16,466 nucleotides of DNA. Origin: an uncultured Oscillospiraceae bacterium (GTDB lineage: Bacteria; Bacillota; Clostridia; Oscillospirales; JAAYXM01). Where the stretch lies: NCBI GenBank assembly GCA_934446465.1, contig CAKSEF010000036.1, forward strand, positions 1 through 16,466, read 5' to 3'. Made by a program: the position numbers and the translations under genes. The notes under the pieces are model-generated. The model saw only the letters and a list, made by a program, of their open reading frames with translations. It did not search any database and was not told the DNA's origin. This document shows positions 6,354 through 14,887 of this stretch, piece by piece. Numbering within the stretch: the stretch's first letter is position 1; each line of letters begins with the position of its first letter.

Positions 6354-7371
6354 CAGCCTCGTCTCCTTTTTCAAAGGTATGTGCGAGTTTTATCGTCATT
6401 CCCGAATCTATATAGTCGATTGCCTGTATAACCGCATTGCATATTGCGGTTGCGTTTGAACTTCCGTGAACCTTTATTACGGGCCTTCTCACGCCGAGAA
6501 GCGGTGCGCCTCCCGCGTTGTTATAGTCCATTTTCGAGCGAAATTTCTGTATTCCCTGCTTCACCATAAGCGCCGAGAACTTACCGCGCATGGACTGCAT
6601 GAATATGTTCTTGAGCTCACGCGCAAAGAACATTCCCACACCCTCCATGGTTTTGAGGTACACGTTTCCGCTGAATCCGTCGGCAACTATTACGTCTGCC
6701 TCTCCGAGAGGGCCGTCGCGCCCCTCGATATTCCCGATAAAGTTGATTTTCCCGTCCTCTCCCGCTTTTTTAAGAAGCTTATATGCTTCGCGGTGCATCT
6801 CATCGCCCTTATGCTCCTCCGCGCCGTTGTTGAGAAGCCCGACGCTCGGATTGTCCACCCTCAGCGCATTCTTCATGTAGAAGCTTCCCATAACCGCAAA
6901 TTGGAGAAGGTACTCCGGCGTACATTCGACATTTGCGCCGCTGTCAATCAGAAGCGATACGCCTGTCGCCGTCGGAAGCACGGGCGCAAGCGCCGCACGG
7001 CGCACGCCCTTAATCCGCTTGAGAATGAGGGTTGACTGAGCAAGCAATGCACCCGTGTTTCCCGATGAAACAAGCGCATCGCCCTTTCCGTCCGCCAGAA
7101 GCTTAAGCGCCGACGTCATGGACGAGTCGGGCTTTTCCTTCATCACGCGCACGGGGTCGTCATTCATGCCGACAACCTCCCCGGCGTTTACAACCGATAT
7201 GTTTTTCCGATACTTACCTTCGGAATCGGCATCTGCAAGCGCCGTTTCTATTTCGTCTGCCTTTCCCACAAGAACAATGTCGACATCGAGTTCCTCTGCG
7301 GCAAGCACCGCACCCTTCACGAACTCCGCCGGGCCTTTGTCTCCGCCCATAGCGTCAAGAATTATCCTCAT
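6346..7371 (-). CDS. plsX: Phosphate acyltransferase PlsX
   Basis: PlsX converts acyl-ACP to acyl-phosphate, the donor used by PlsY in the first step of membrane phospholipid synthesis; it is a peripheral membrane enzyme. The 341 residues begin MRIILDAMGGDKGP, the standard family N-terminus, and include SSGNTGALLA and the late SGNVYLKTMEGVG motif. ATG at 7371 overlaps the trmFO stop in TGATG and has AGGGG about ten bases upstream. A GTG one codon earlier is possible but less likely. In many Bacillota acpP lies between plsX and rnc; here rnc follows directly with an 8-bp overlap, so the ACP gene must be elsewhere. Confidence 0.96.
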   Translation of the reverse strand: MRIILDAMGGDKGPAEFVKGAVLAAEELDVDIVLVGKADEIETALADADSEGKYRKNISVVNAGEVVGMNDDPVRVMKEKPDSSMTSALKLLADGKGDALVSSGNTGALLAQSTLILKRIKGVRRAALAPVLPTATGVSLLIDSGANVECTPEYLLQFAVMGSFYMKNALRVDNPSVGLLNNGAEEHKGDEMHREAYKLLKKAGEDGKINFIGNIEGRDGPLGEADVIVADGFSGNVYLKTMEGVGMFFARELKNIFMQSMRGKFSALMVKQGIQKFRSKMDYNNAGGAPLLGVRRPVIKVHGSSNATAICNAVIQAIDYIDSGMTIKLAHTFEKGDEADE

Positions 7372-8690
7372 CACTCTGTTTCCCCTATCTTCTCTGCAAT
7401 TTTATCCGTATACCCGAGAGCTCTCCGCGCTATTTCGGCGTTCTTTTCACGCTTTCCGCGGATGCGCTTCTCAAGCGGTGTTATTATTCCGAAATTTATG
7501 TTCATGGGCTGAAAATCACCGACACTCCCGAAGCTCACATATTTTGCAAGCGCGCCCATTGCCGTTTCCTGCGGAAAATCCGGTCTTTCGCGGCCGAGCA
7601 TCTTCATTGCAAGGCACAGCCCCGCGCAAAGCCCCGACGATGCCGACTCGACGTATCCCTCAACACCTGTCATCTGCCCCGCAAAGTACAAATCACCGTC
7701 TGACTTTAGCGAGTAGTCGTCCGAAAGCAATCCCGGCGATTTTATGTATGTGTTTCTGTGCATTACACCGTAACGTACAAATTCCGCGTTTTCAAGACCG
7801 GGAATCATCGAGAACACGCGCTTCTGCTCCCCGAACTTCAGATGTGTCTGAAATCCGACTATGTTGTAAAGCGTTCCCTCGCGGTTGTCCTTTCTGAGCT
7901 GCACCACCGCAAACGGAGTCTTTCCCGTTGACGGGTCGCGCAGTCCGACAGGCTTGAGCGGACCGTAGCAGAGCGTGTCAAACCCGCGTTTTGCCATAAC
8001 CTCGACGGGCATACACCCCTCGAAAACCTTGTCGTTCTCAAAACCGTGGAGTTCGGCGCACTCCGCCGAGACAAGCGCATCATAAAACGCACGGTAATCT
8101 TCCTCCGACATCGGACAGTTTATATAATCCGCGCTTCCCTTGTCATAGCGCGACTTAAAATATGCCTTGCTCATATCTATGCTGTCGAACGTAACAATAG
8201 GCGCCGCCGCGTCGAAAAAGCCGAGATACGGCTTATCCCCGAGGTGCTCCGCGATTGACTTTGAGAGCGCATCCGCGGTAAGCGGGCCCGTTGCAACAAT
8301 CAGCGGGCGCTCCTGCGGAAGCGATGTTACCTCTTCCGACACAATCTCGATGTTTTCGTTTTCTCTTATCCTGTTTGTTATATATTCGGAAAAGCGTTCG
8401 CGGTCTACCGCAAGCGCACCGCCCGCTTCTACACGCGTTGCATCCGCCGACTCCATTATCAGCGAACCGAGACGGCGCATTTCCTCCTTGAGCAGTCCCA
8501 CAGCGTTCTCCGTATTTGCGGCGCGGAGCGAGTTTGAGCAGACAAGCTCCGAAAACTTATCCGACTTGTGCGCAGGCGTTCTCTTTTTCGGCTTCATTTC
8601 GACAAGCCGAACATGAATACCGCGCTTTGCGAGCTGCCACGCAGCCTCGCATCCCGCAAGTCCCGCGCCTATAACTGTTGCCTTATTCAC
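7371..8690 (-). CDS. trmFO: tRNA (m5U54) methyltransferase TrmFO, folate- and FAD-dependent
   Basis: It makes 5-methyluridine at position 54 of the tRNA T loop using methylenetetrahydrofolate as carbon donor and FAD as cofactor. The 439 residues match the family. The FAD-binding GAGLAG is at 8-13. The CSNSLR motif holds C51, and the FEGCMPVE motif holds C226; these correspond to the two catalytic cysteines studied in B. subtilis. I use GTG at 8690: it gives the typical NKATVIGAG start, has GGAG about ten bases upstream and overlaps the topA stop by 8 bp. The longer open frame to 8873 is an arginine-rich out-of-frame reading of the lysine tail of topA. Confidence 0.95.
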   Translation of the reverse strand: MNKATVIGAGLAGCEAAWQLAKRGIHVRLVEMKPKKRTPAHKSDKFSELVCSNSLRAANTENAVGLLKEEMRRLGSLIMESADATRVEAGGALAVDRERFSEYITNRIRENENIEIVSEEVTSLPQERPLIVATGPLTADALSKSIAEHLGDKPYLGFFDAAAPIVTFDSIDMSKAYFKSRYDKGSADYINCPMSEEDYRAFYDALVSAECAELHGFENDKVFEGCMPVEVMAKRGFDTLCYGPLKPVGLRDPSTGKTPFAVVQLRKDNREGTLYNIVGFQTHLKFGEQKRVFSMIPGLENAEFVRYGVMHRNTYIKSPGLLSDDYSLKSDGDLYFAGQMTGVEGYVESASSGLCAGLCLAMKMLGRERPDFPQETAMGALAKYVSFGSVGDFQPMNINFGIITPLEKRIRGKREKNAEIARRALGYTDKIAEKIGETE

Positions 8691-10890
8691 TCTTTTTCTT
8701 CTCCGTTTTCTTCTTTGCCGTCGTCTTTTTCTTTGCCGTCTTTTTCTTCGCCGTTGTTTTCTTTGCCGTCTTCTTTGCCGAAGCATTTTCCGACTTTTTC
8801 TTGTATTCCTGAGGCTCGTACTTACTGCACTCGGGATTTGCGCAGAAGAGCTTCTTCGGGCCCCTGCCCGCACGCTTATACAGCGTATGCCCGCACTCCT
8901 CGCACTTCTCTGCCTGCGGAACGTCCCATGTCATGAAATCGCATTCGGGGAACTTCTCGCAGCCGTAGTACCAATAGCCGTTCTTTGATTTTTTCTTGAG
9001 AATCTGCCCTCCGCACTTCGGGCACACACCCGGGGTTTTTTCCACTATTGCCATTGTGTTTTTGCACTCGGGATAACCGGGGCAGGCGAGGAACTTCCCG
9101 AAGCGGCCGGACTTTACGACCATGTTTTTTCCGCATTTGTCGCATATGATGTCCGTTACCTCGTCGGGCACCTTAAGCCTCTTCCCCTCGAGTGCCTTTT
9201 CGGCGTCTGAAAGCTCCTTTTCAAAAGGCCCGTAGAAATCGGCAAGCGTTTTCTTCCAATCCTTTTCTCCCGCTTCCACCTCGTCGAGCTGTTCTTCCAT
9301 ATGCGCGGTGAACTCGACGTCAATAATATCGTTAAACCGCTCCATCATGAGCCCGTTTACGACCTCGCCGAGCGCTGTCGGCTTAAGGCTTTTGCCCTCT
9401 TTGACAACATATTCGCGGTCGAGTATTGTTGATATGGTCGGCGCATAGGTACTCGGGCGTCCCACGCCCTTTTCCTCCATTGCCTTGATGAGGCTTCCGT
9501 CGGTGTACCGTGCGGGCGGGAGCGTGAAATGCTGTTCTCCCCTCTTTCCGAGAAGCTCGAGCTTCTCGCCCTCGGAAACATCGGGAATTGCCTTAACCGC
9601 GCCGTCCTCCGACTCCGCGGCCGCATCCGCATATACCGCGGTATATCCTCTGAACGCAATTTTCGAGCTTGTCGCACGGAATATATATTCATCCGCCATG
9701 CAGTCAACGCTCATCGTATCGTACACGGCGTTCTCCATTTGACAGGCGACAAACCGCGACCATATAACGCGGTACAGTTTGTATTGGTCGGCAGTGAGAT
9801 TCTTCTTAATCCTCTCGGGCGTTAAATCGACATATGTCGGACGTATTGCCTCGTGCGCGTCCTGAGCGCCCTTCTTCGTTTTGAAAAAGCGTCTGTTCTT
9901 CGGGAGGTATTCCTCGCCGTAGGTGCTTCCGATATACCCGCGCACGGCGTCTACCGCCTCGTCCGCAAGCCGGAGCGAGTCGGTTCTCATGTAAGTTATG
10001 AGACCCGTCGAGCCCATACCGTCTATTTCTATTCCTTCATAGAGCTGCTGGGCTATCGCCATTGTCCTGCTCGGCGACATTCCGTATCTTCTGGATGCCT
10101 CCTGCTGGAGCGTTGATGTTATAAACGGCGGAACGGGCGAGCGCTGTTTTTTTCCGCGCTTAATGGTTTTGACCGTAAACTCCGCGTTTTCTATCTTCGC
10201 AATTATCGCATTGACCTCGTCCTCGCTCTCGGGTTCGAGCTTCCCCTTTTCCGTGCCGTGGAGCTTTGCGGTGAATCTTCCCTTGTTCGGGGCAATTCTT
10301 CCGAGGTCTGCCTCAAGCGTCCAGAACTCGCGCGGAACAAAATCGCGTATTTCATTCTCGCGGTCTATTACAAGGCGTGTTGCGACCGACTGCACGCGTC
10401 CCGCCGACAGACCGTACCTGACCTTCTTCCAAAGAAGCGGTGAGAGCTTATATCCCACTATTCTGTCCAGAAGCCTGCGTGCCTGCTGGGCGTTTACAAG
10501 GTTCTCGTCTATATCGCGCGGGTGCTTAATTCCCTCGCATATTGCATTCTTCGTTATCTCATTGAAGGTAACTCTCCGCGTTTTGTCGTCTGGAAGCCCG
10601 AGAAGCTCCTTTAAGTGCCACGAAATCGCCTCTCCCTCACGGTCGGGGTCGGTTGCGAGATATATCGCGTCGCTTTCCGCAGCAAGGCTCTTAAGCTCCT
10701 TTATCAGCGCGCTTTTTCCGCGGATTGCAACATACTTCGGAATGAACCCGCCCTCTATGTCAATGGCAAGAGTGCTCTTGGGCAAATCGCGCAGATGCCC
10801 CATTGAAGCTTTTACCTTATACTTGCTCCCGAGGTGTTTTCCTATTGTCTTAACCTTTGTGGGAGACTCCACTATCACAAGATATGACAT
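8683..10890 (-). CDS. topA: DNA topoisomerase I (type IA)
   Basis: It relaxes negative supercoils by cutting one strand through a tyrosine link. The 735-residue protein has an N-terminal Toprim domain with E9 and DPDREGE (81-87), and the catalytic tyrosine Y300 in GLITYMRTDS. Three C-terminal zinc ribbons follow: C583/C586/C603/C609, C623/C626/C644/C650 and C663/C666/C683/C688. The last 39 residues are a repetitive lysine-rich tail of KKTAK type, likely to bind DNA through charge. ATG at 10890 is preceded by GGAGAG. It stands between dprA and trmFO as in Bacillus and relatives. Confidence 0.97.
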   Translation of the reverse strand: MSYLVIVESPTKVKTIGKHLGSKYKVKASMGHLRDLPKSTLAIDIEGGFIPKYVAIRGKSALIKELKSLAAESDAIYLATDPDREGEAISWHLKELLGLPDDKTRRVTFNEITKNAICEGIKHPRDIDENLVNAQQARRLLDRIVGYKLSPLLWKKVRYGLSAGRVQSVATRLVIDRENEIRDFVPREFWTLEADLGRIAPNKGRFTAKLHGTEKGKLEPESEDEVNAIIAKIENAEFTVKTIKRGKKQRSPVPPFITSTLQQEASRRYGMSPSRTMAIAQQLYEGIEIDGMGSTGLITYMRTDSLRLADEAVDAVRGYIGSTYGEEYLPKNRRFFKTKKGAQDAHEAIRPTYVDLTPERIKKNLTADQYKLYRVIWSRFVACQMENAVYDTMSVDCMADEYIFRATSSKIAFRGYTAVYADAAAESEDGAVKAIPDVSEGEKLELLGKRGEQHFTLPPARYTDGSLIKAMEEKGVGRPSTYAPTISTILDREYVVKEGKSLKPTALGEVVNGLMMERFNDIIDVEFTAHMEEQLDEVEAGEKDWKKTLADFYGPFEKELSDAEKALEGKRLKVPDEVTDIICDKCGKNMVVKSGRFGKFLACPGYPECKNTMAIVEKTPGVCPKCGGQILKKKSKNGYWYYGCEKFPECDFMTWDVPQAEKCEECGHTLYKRAGRGPKKLFCANPECSKYEPQEYKKKSENASAKKTAKKTTAKKKTAKKKTTAKKKTEKKKSE
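8686..8790 (-). repeat. Low-complexity coding repeat in the topA tail
   Basis: Imperfect repeats of a 12-15-bp unit (plus-strand form ttctttgccgtc) encode the lysine/alanine/threonine tail of topoisomerase I. The trmFO ribosome binding site and start codon lie at the end of this repeat, so changes in copy number would keep both genes as long as the frame is kept. Confidence 0.7.
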
Positions 10891-10918
10891 TCTTCTCTCC
10901 GTTTCTGCCGATTATCGG

Positions 10919-12004
10919 CTAAATACGTTTTATTTCAAATATATTTCCCGGCTTTCGCCTTATTTTTCCCGTAATTTCAAGCATTGTCAGGTCTGAAAGC
11001 ACGGACGCCGGCGGGAGCGACAGTATTTTTATAAGCTCGTCCGGCGTTTTCGGAGATTTCTCTATCTCGTCATATATCCGCGCCTTGTTTCCCTTAAGCG
11101 TTTCCGTTTTCTTCTTAATCGGAGCCGATTCCTTAATTCCCTCTATGTCTGCTCCCGAGAAAACGGCCTGCGCCTTTCCTCCCGATATAAGTAAATTTGC
11201 CCCGCCCGAGGACTGCGAGAACACTCCCGCAGGTATTGCAAACAGCTTTCTTTTCTGCTTTTCGGCATAATCCGCCGTTATGAGCGCACCGCTTCTTTCG
11301 GGACATTCGCCGATGACGACTGCCGATGACAGTCCGCTTATTATCCTGTTTCTCTTTGGGAAGCTCGCCCGCGTAGGGCGCGTCCCCGGCGGATATTCCG
11401 AAACAACGGTACCGTTGTATATTATACGTTCCATAAGCCTTTTATTCTCTGCGGGATAGCATATGTCAGCCCCGCATCCGAAAACGGCGACCGTGGTTCC
11501 CCCGTTTTCGAGGGCGGCTTTTGCCGCCGCAGTGTCGATTCCGCACGCAAGCCCCGAAACTACAACGCCTCCGCCCCGTGCGACCTCGCCCGCTATTTTT
11601 GATACTGCGTCAAGCCCCTCAGATGAGGCATTTCGCGTTCCGACAATGCCCACCGTCGGAACTTCCTCCGCAGGAAGCGGAAGCCCCCGCGCAAACAGCA
11701 CGGTCGGCGCGTCTGCTATGTCGAACAGCCTTGACGGGTATTCTCCGTCAAACGGCGTTATTACACGTATGTTTTTTCTCCTGCATTCGTCGAGAACCGC
11801 TTTTGAGTATGCAAGGCTCTTGTCGGAAAGTCCGACGATATCCGCATCGCGCAGAGACGATACCGAGGCAAGCCTGTCCGGAGATGCGCCGTATACCTCA
11901 GATATACTGCCGAACCTGTCTATAAGCGTTTTCATTTTCATATTCCCGCTTTTTATACGCCCCGACAGCCAAAGCCAAAGCTCTTTATCCGCCAAAAGGT
12001 TCAC
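10919..12004 (-). CDS. dprA: DNA-processing protein DprA (Smf)
   Basis: DprA binds incoming single-stranded DNA and loads RecA during natural transformation; it is widespread even where competence is not known. The 361 residues show a degenerate N-terminal region, the Rossmann-like DprA domain (about 115-285) with GIVGTRNAS, SGLACGIDTAA, FPKRNRIISGLS and PERSGALITA, and a C-terminal winged-helix domain (about 303-358). I give GTG at 12004, overlapping the methyltransferase stop by 4 bp (GTGA). A TTG at 11995 is a fair alternative because GGGAAGG then sits at ideal distance. The gene is intact. Confidence 0.93.
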   Translation of the reverse strand: MNLLADKELWLWLSGRIKSGNMKMKTLIDRFGSISEVYGASPDRLASVSSLRDADIVGLSDKSLAYSKAVLDECRRKNIRVITPFDGEYPSRLFDIADAPTVLFARGLPLPAEEVPTVGIVGTRNASSEGLDAVSKIAGEVARGGGVVVSGLACGIDTAAAKAALENGGTTVAVFGCGADICYPAENKRLMERIIYNGTVVSEYPPGTRPTRASFPKRNRIISGLSSAVVIGECPERSGALITADYAEKQKRKLFAIPAGVFSQSSGGANLLISGGKAQAVFSGADIEGIKESAPIKKKTETLKGNKARIYDEIEKSPKTPDELIKILSLPPASVLSDLTMLEITGKIRRKPGNIFEIKRI

Positions 12005-12759
12005 CTTCCCAAACTCATCTCGTACATAAATATGCCCGCGGCAACCGACGCATTGAGCGATTCCGCACCGCCTGTCATCGGTATTACCACGCTTTCGTCG
12101 CAAAGCGCGGAAACTTCGCTCCTCACGCCGCTTCCCTCGTTGCCGATTACAACGGCGCACCGCCCCTTGAAATCGCATTCATGTATCATGACGGATTTTG
12201 CGTGGAGCTCGGATACATAGACCTTCATACCGTCCTTCCTGATGCGCGGTATCTCGTCCGTCAGACTGCACGGTATAACCGCCGTGCGGAACATCGAGCC
12301 CATCGCCGAGCGTATTGTCTTCGGGTTGTATATATCGGCGCAGTCATCGGCATACACAGCGTCTATGCCGAATGCGTCCGCCGTTCTTATAATCGTTCCG
12401 ACGTTGCCCGTGTCCTGAAGCCTGTCCAGCATGACTGCGCGGTTTATCTCCTTTGCTTCAAGCTCACGCATACGGCACGTGAATATGACGTCCTGCGTGG
12501 TTTTCAGCGTGGAGACAAACTCAAGAAGCTCCCTCGGAACGGCGTAAACGTCCGCATTTCCCGTATCGGGCAGGCTGTCCGCAAAATTTTCGTCCGCGAG
12601 AACGGTTACTATCTCCATTCCCGCCGATATTGCCTCCGTTAAAAGCTTTATTCCGTCGCAGACAAACTCCCGCTCCGCATTTCGGAACGATTTATCCCGT
12701 CCGAGCTTTGCAAGCCGTTTTATTACCGCGTTTTTTCTTCCCGTTATTCTCTCCGTCAT
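12001..12759 (-). CDS. SpoU/TrmH-family RNA 2'-O-methyltransferase
   Basis: A 252-residue SPOUT methyltransferase that would methylate a ribose 2'-OH in rRNA or tRNA using S-adenosylmethionine. An N-terminal substrate-binding domain (about 5-95, with FVCDGIKLLTEA) is followed by the trefoil-knot domain with motif 1 (LQDTGNVGTIIRTADAFG), motif 2 (VIGNEGSGV) and motif 3 (IPMTGGAESLNASVAAGI). The family contains 23S rRNA enzymes such as RlmB and other members, and the exact target base cannot be read from sequence. ATG at 12759 overlaps the ktrA stop in ATGA, and the stop overlaps the dprA start, so translation is coupled on both sides. Confidence 0.93.
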   Translation of the reverse strand: MTERITGRKNAVIKRLAKLGRDKSFRNAEREFVCDGIKLLTEAISAGMEIVTVLADENFADSLPDTGNADVYAVPRELLEFVSTLKTTQDVIFTCRMRELEAKEINRAVMLDRLQDTGNVGTIIRTADAFGIDAVYADDCADIYNPKTIRSAMGSMFRTAVIPCSLTDEIPRIRKDGMKVYVSELHAKSVMIHECDFKGRCAVVIGNEGSGVRSEVSALCDESVVIPMTGGAESLNASVAAGIFMYEMSLGR

Positions 12760-13409
12760 TTCTGGCTCAGCTTTTCTATATCCGTATTCTCACCGATAAC
12801 TATGAGTACGTCGCCCTCTTTTATCACATACTCGGCGGTCGGGGAGACGATGAGGTTGACGGCGTACTTATCCCGCGCGGCGATTATGTTAAGGCCGTAC
12901 TGCCCGCGTATGTTCAGCTCGCCGAGGCTCTTTCCGAACCACTCGCGCGGGGCCTCCGTCTCAACAATGCTGTGTTCGTCCGAAAGCTCGATAAAATCTA
13001 TTATGTTTGTAGCGGACAAACGCTGTGCAAGGCGCTTTCCCATATCGCGCTCGGGGAACACCGTTACGTCCGCTCCTATTCGCTCAAGCACCTTCATGTG
13101 GAGCATACTCTTTGCCTTTGCAACAACCTTCTTAACGCCCTGCTCCTTGAGCATCAGCGTAATCAGAACGCTGTCCTCTATATTGCTTGCAAGAGCGACC
13201 ACCGCAACGTCAAAATTGCGAACGCCGAGCGACCGAACGACATTTTCGTCCTTTGCGTCGCCTATTACCGCGTGCGTAACATGGTCTGCGATTGCCGCTA
13301 TGCGCTCCTCGTTTTTATCCACGACCAAAACGTCGTGTCCGAGGCTTGAAAGCTCGAGTGCAAGCGAGCTTCCGAACCTGCCCGCACCCGCTATGAGAAA
13401 CGAGTCCAT
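12756..13409 (-). CDS. ktrA: Potassium uptake regulatory subunit KtrA/TrkA
   Basis: A cytosolic gating ring protein that binds nucleotide and opens the KtrB potassium channel. At 217 residues it has a single RCK unit, typical of KtrA and unlike the double-length enterobacterial TrkA. RCK_N (1-120) has GAGRFG (8-13) and D31 in VVDKNEE for nucleotide binding. RCK_C (about 140-217) is the domain that binds c-di-AMP in Gram-positive KtrA. ATG at 13409 has GGAGG six bases upstream. It is separated from ktrB by 95 bp, the longest gap in the operon. A longer open frame exists upstream, but it runs into ktrB and lacks a good start. Confidence 0.94.
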   Translation of the reverse strand: MDSFLIAGAGRFGSSLALELSSLGHDVLVVDKNEERIAAIADHVTHAVIGDAKDENVVRSLGVRNFDVAVVALASNIEDSVLITLMLKEQGVKKVVAKAKSMLHMKVLERIGADVTVFPERDMGKRLAQRLSATNIIDFIELSDEHSIVETEAPREWFGKSLGELNIRGQYGLNIIAARDKYAVNLIVSPTAEYVIKEGDVLIVIGENTDIEKLSQK

Positions 13410-13504
13410 AAAAAACCTCCGTTCCGCCGCTGCGCATCGGCACAAACAGTAACAATAACGCTCTCCTCCGGCGCAGTATGAAAATGAAGGAGATTTCTGC
13501 GCTT
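13410..13504 (-). promoter_or_regulatory. ktrB-ktrA intergenic region with alternative pairings and a spare Shine-Dalgarno
   Basis: Two pairings compete in this transcript: GCGCAG (13497-13502) with CTGCGC (13471-13476), and TCTCCTTC in the loop of the first with GGAGGAGA just after it. The second uses a perfect ribosome binding sequence that is not the one next to the ktrA start. Seven bases after GGAGGAG is a TTG that opens a roughly 46-codon frame overlapping ktrA in another frame. No promoter or terminator is evident. Confidence 0.35.
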
Positions 13505-14878
13505 CTAACCGATTATAACCTTTCCGTCGGCATAACCGATTTTTGACCTTTTCTTTCTCACGAGAAGCCCGATGCTCATTGTGAGAAGCCCGACACGCCC
13601 AAAATACATAAGCAGAATGAGCGTTATCTTTGATATATTGCAGAGCCTCGGCGTTATGCCCGTTGAAAGCCCCGTCGTCGAGAATGCCGAAACACATTCG
13701 AACACCGCGTCCATCATGGAAACGTCGTCGAATATCACGAGTATTACCGAACCGATAATTACTATGAACAGCGCGACCGTAACAACCGCAACGGCTTTTA
13801 AAATCGACTCGGTGGGGATTTTTCTCTCGAATGCCGTAATCTCGGACTTTCCGCGCATAACGCACGCGGAGGTTATGAGAAGCACGGCGAGCGTAACCGT
13901 TTTAATTCCGCCCGCAGTCGAGCCGGGCGAACCGCCGATAAACATGAGTATTACGGAAACCATCTTTGACGATACCGTCATTCCGCCCTGCGAAAAGCTG
14001 TAAAATCCCGCGGTGCGCGTAGTTGCCGACTGGAACAATGACGCGAGTATCTTTTCAAAGAAATTCATATTCCCGATTGTCGCCGGGTTTGAATATTCCA
14101 GAATCATAAACATCGCAGTACCCCAGATAAGGAGCGCGCCCGTCATAATCATTACGAGCTTTGTGTGGAGGTTGAGCGCGGAAAAACGCTTTTTTACGCG
14201 CAGGTCCTCCCAGACGAGAAAACCGAGACCGCCGAAAACCATGAGCGTTATAAGAGTAAGGCACACGAGCGGGTCCTCCGCGTACTGCGATATGCTCCCT
14301 ATGTGTCCGCGGCATACCCCGATAACATCAAACCCCGCATTGCAGAACGCGGAGACTGCGTGGAATACGCTTTTGAACAGTCCCTCGCCGAGCCCGTACT
14401 GCGGAACAAAGCGGAGCGAGAGAACAACAGTTCCTATCCCCTCCGCAAGAAGCGTTCTGAAAAGAATGTGCTTTGCAAGCCGTACGACTCCCGAAATCTC
14501 GTCTACGGAAAATGACTGTGTCATAATTAGGCGTTCGCGGAGCGATATGCGCCTGTTCACTATGAGAGAGAACACGGTCGCAAACGCCATGAAACCGAGA
14601 CCCCCGCATTGTATGAGGAGCATTATAACTACCTGCCCGAAGCGCGTCCAGTGCCTGAACGTATCGGCAACGGTAAGCCCTGTAACGCACGTTGCGCTCG
14701 TCGCCGTAAACAGCGCGGTTATGAAATCCCCGCGAAGCCCTGACTTGTTCGCAGCGGGGAGCATGAGCATGCACGCGCCCAGAAAAATAATGAACACGAA
14801 AGCGAGTATTATAACCTTTGTAGGGCTTATCTTCTTTTCCGCGCCGACGCTTCCGAGGACGTTTGAAAACGAGTCCAT
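13505..14878 (-). CDS. ktrB: Potassium transporter KtrB/TrkH family
   Basis: A membrane potassium channel-like subunit of 457 residues, with four membrane-pore-membrane repeats. The four filter loops are visible: ATCVTGL (62-68), AFCNAGF (177-183), TTRTAGF (286-292) and STTGLST (400-406). The glycine-rich stretch FIGGSPGSTAGGIKT (313-327) is the TM3 gating region of the third repeat. The length and the single-RCK partner point to a Ktr system and not to enterobacterial Trk. ATG at 14878 has AAGGTGA four bases upstream, overlapping the stop of the preceding gene, so translation is probably linked. The C-terminal residues are basic. Confidence 0.94.
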   Translation of the reverse strand: MDSFSNVLGSVGAEKKISPTKVIILAFVFIIFLGACMLMLPAANKSGLRGDFITALFTATSATCVTGLTVADTFRHWTRFGQVVIMLLIQCGGLGFMAFATVFSLIVNRRISLRERLIMTQSFSVDEISGVVRLAKHILFRTLLAEGIGTVVLSLRFVPQYGLGEGLFKSVFHAVSAFCNAGFDVIGVCRGHIGSISQYAEDPLVCLTLITLMVFGGLGFLVWEDLRVKKRFSALNLHTKLVMIMTGALLIWGTAMFMILEYSNPATIGNMNFFEKILASLFQSATTRTAGFYSFSQGGMTVSSKMVSVILMFIGGSPGSTAGGIKTVTLAVLLITSACVMRGKSEITAFERKIPTESILKAVAVVTVALFIVIIGSVILVIFDDVSMMDAVFECVSAFSTTGLSTGITPRLCNISKITLILLMYFGRVGLLTMSIGLLVRKKRSKIGYADGKVIIG

Positions 14879-14887
14879 AAAATCACC

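Noticed and set aside
8691..8873. Arginine-rich N-terminal extension of trmFO
   Set aside because: It is the lysine-tail repeat of topA read in another frame. TrmFO proteins begin at the FAD-binding segment.
13463..13502. H-type pseudoknot in the ktrB-ktrA gap
   Set aside because: The two stems would leave only one base to cross a 6-bp helix, which is not feasible. Mutually exclusive pairings are more likely.
13410..13865. 152-codon extension of ktrA into ktrB
   Set aside because: It overlaps the conserved third and fourth repeats of ktrB out of frame and lacks family similarity. The ATG at 13409 has a clear GGAGG.
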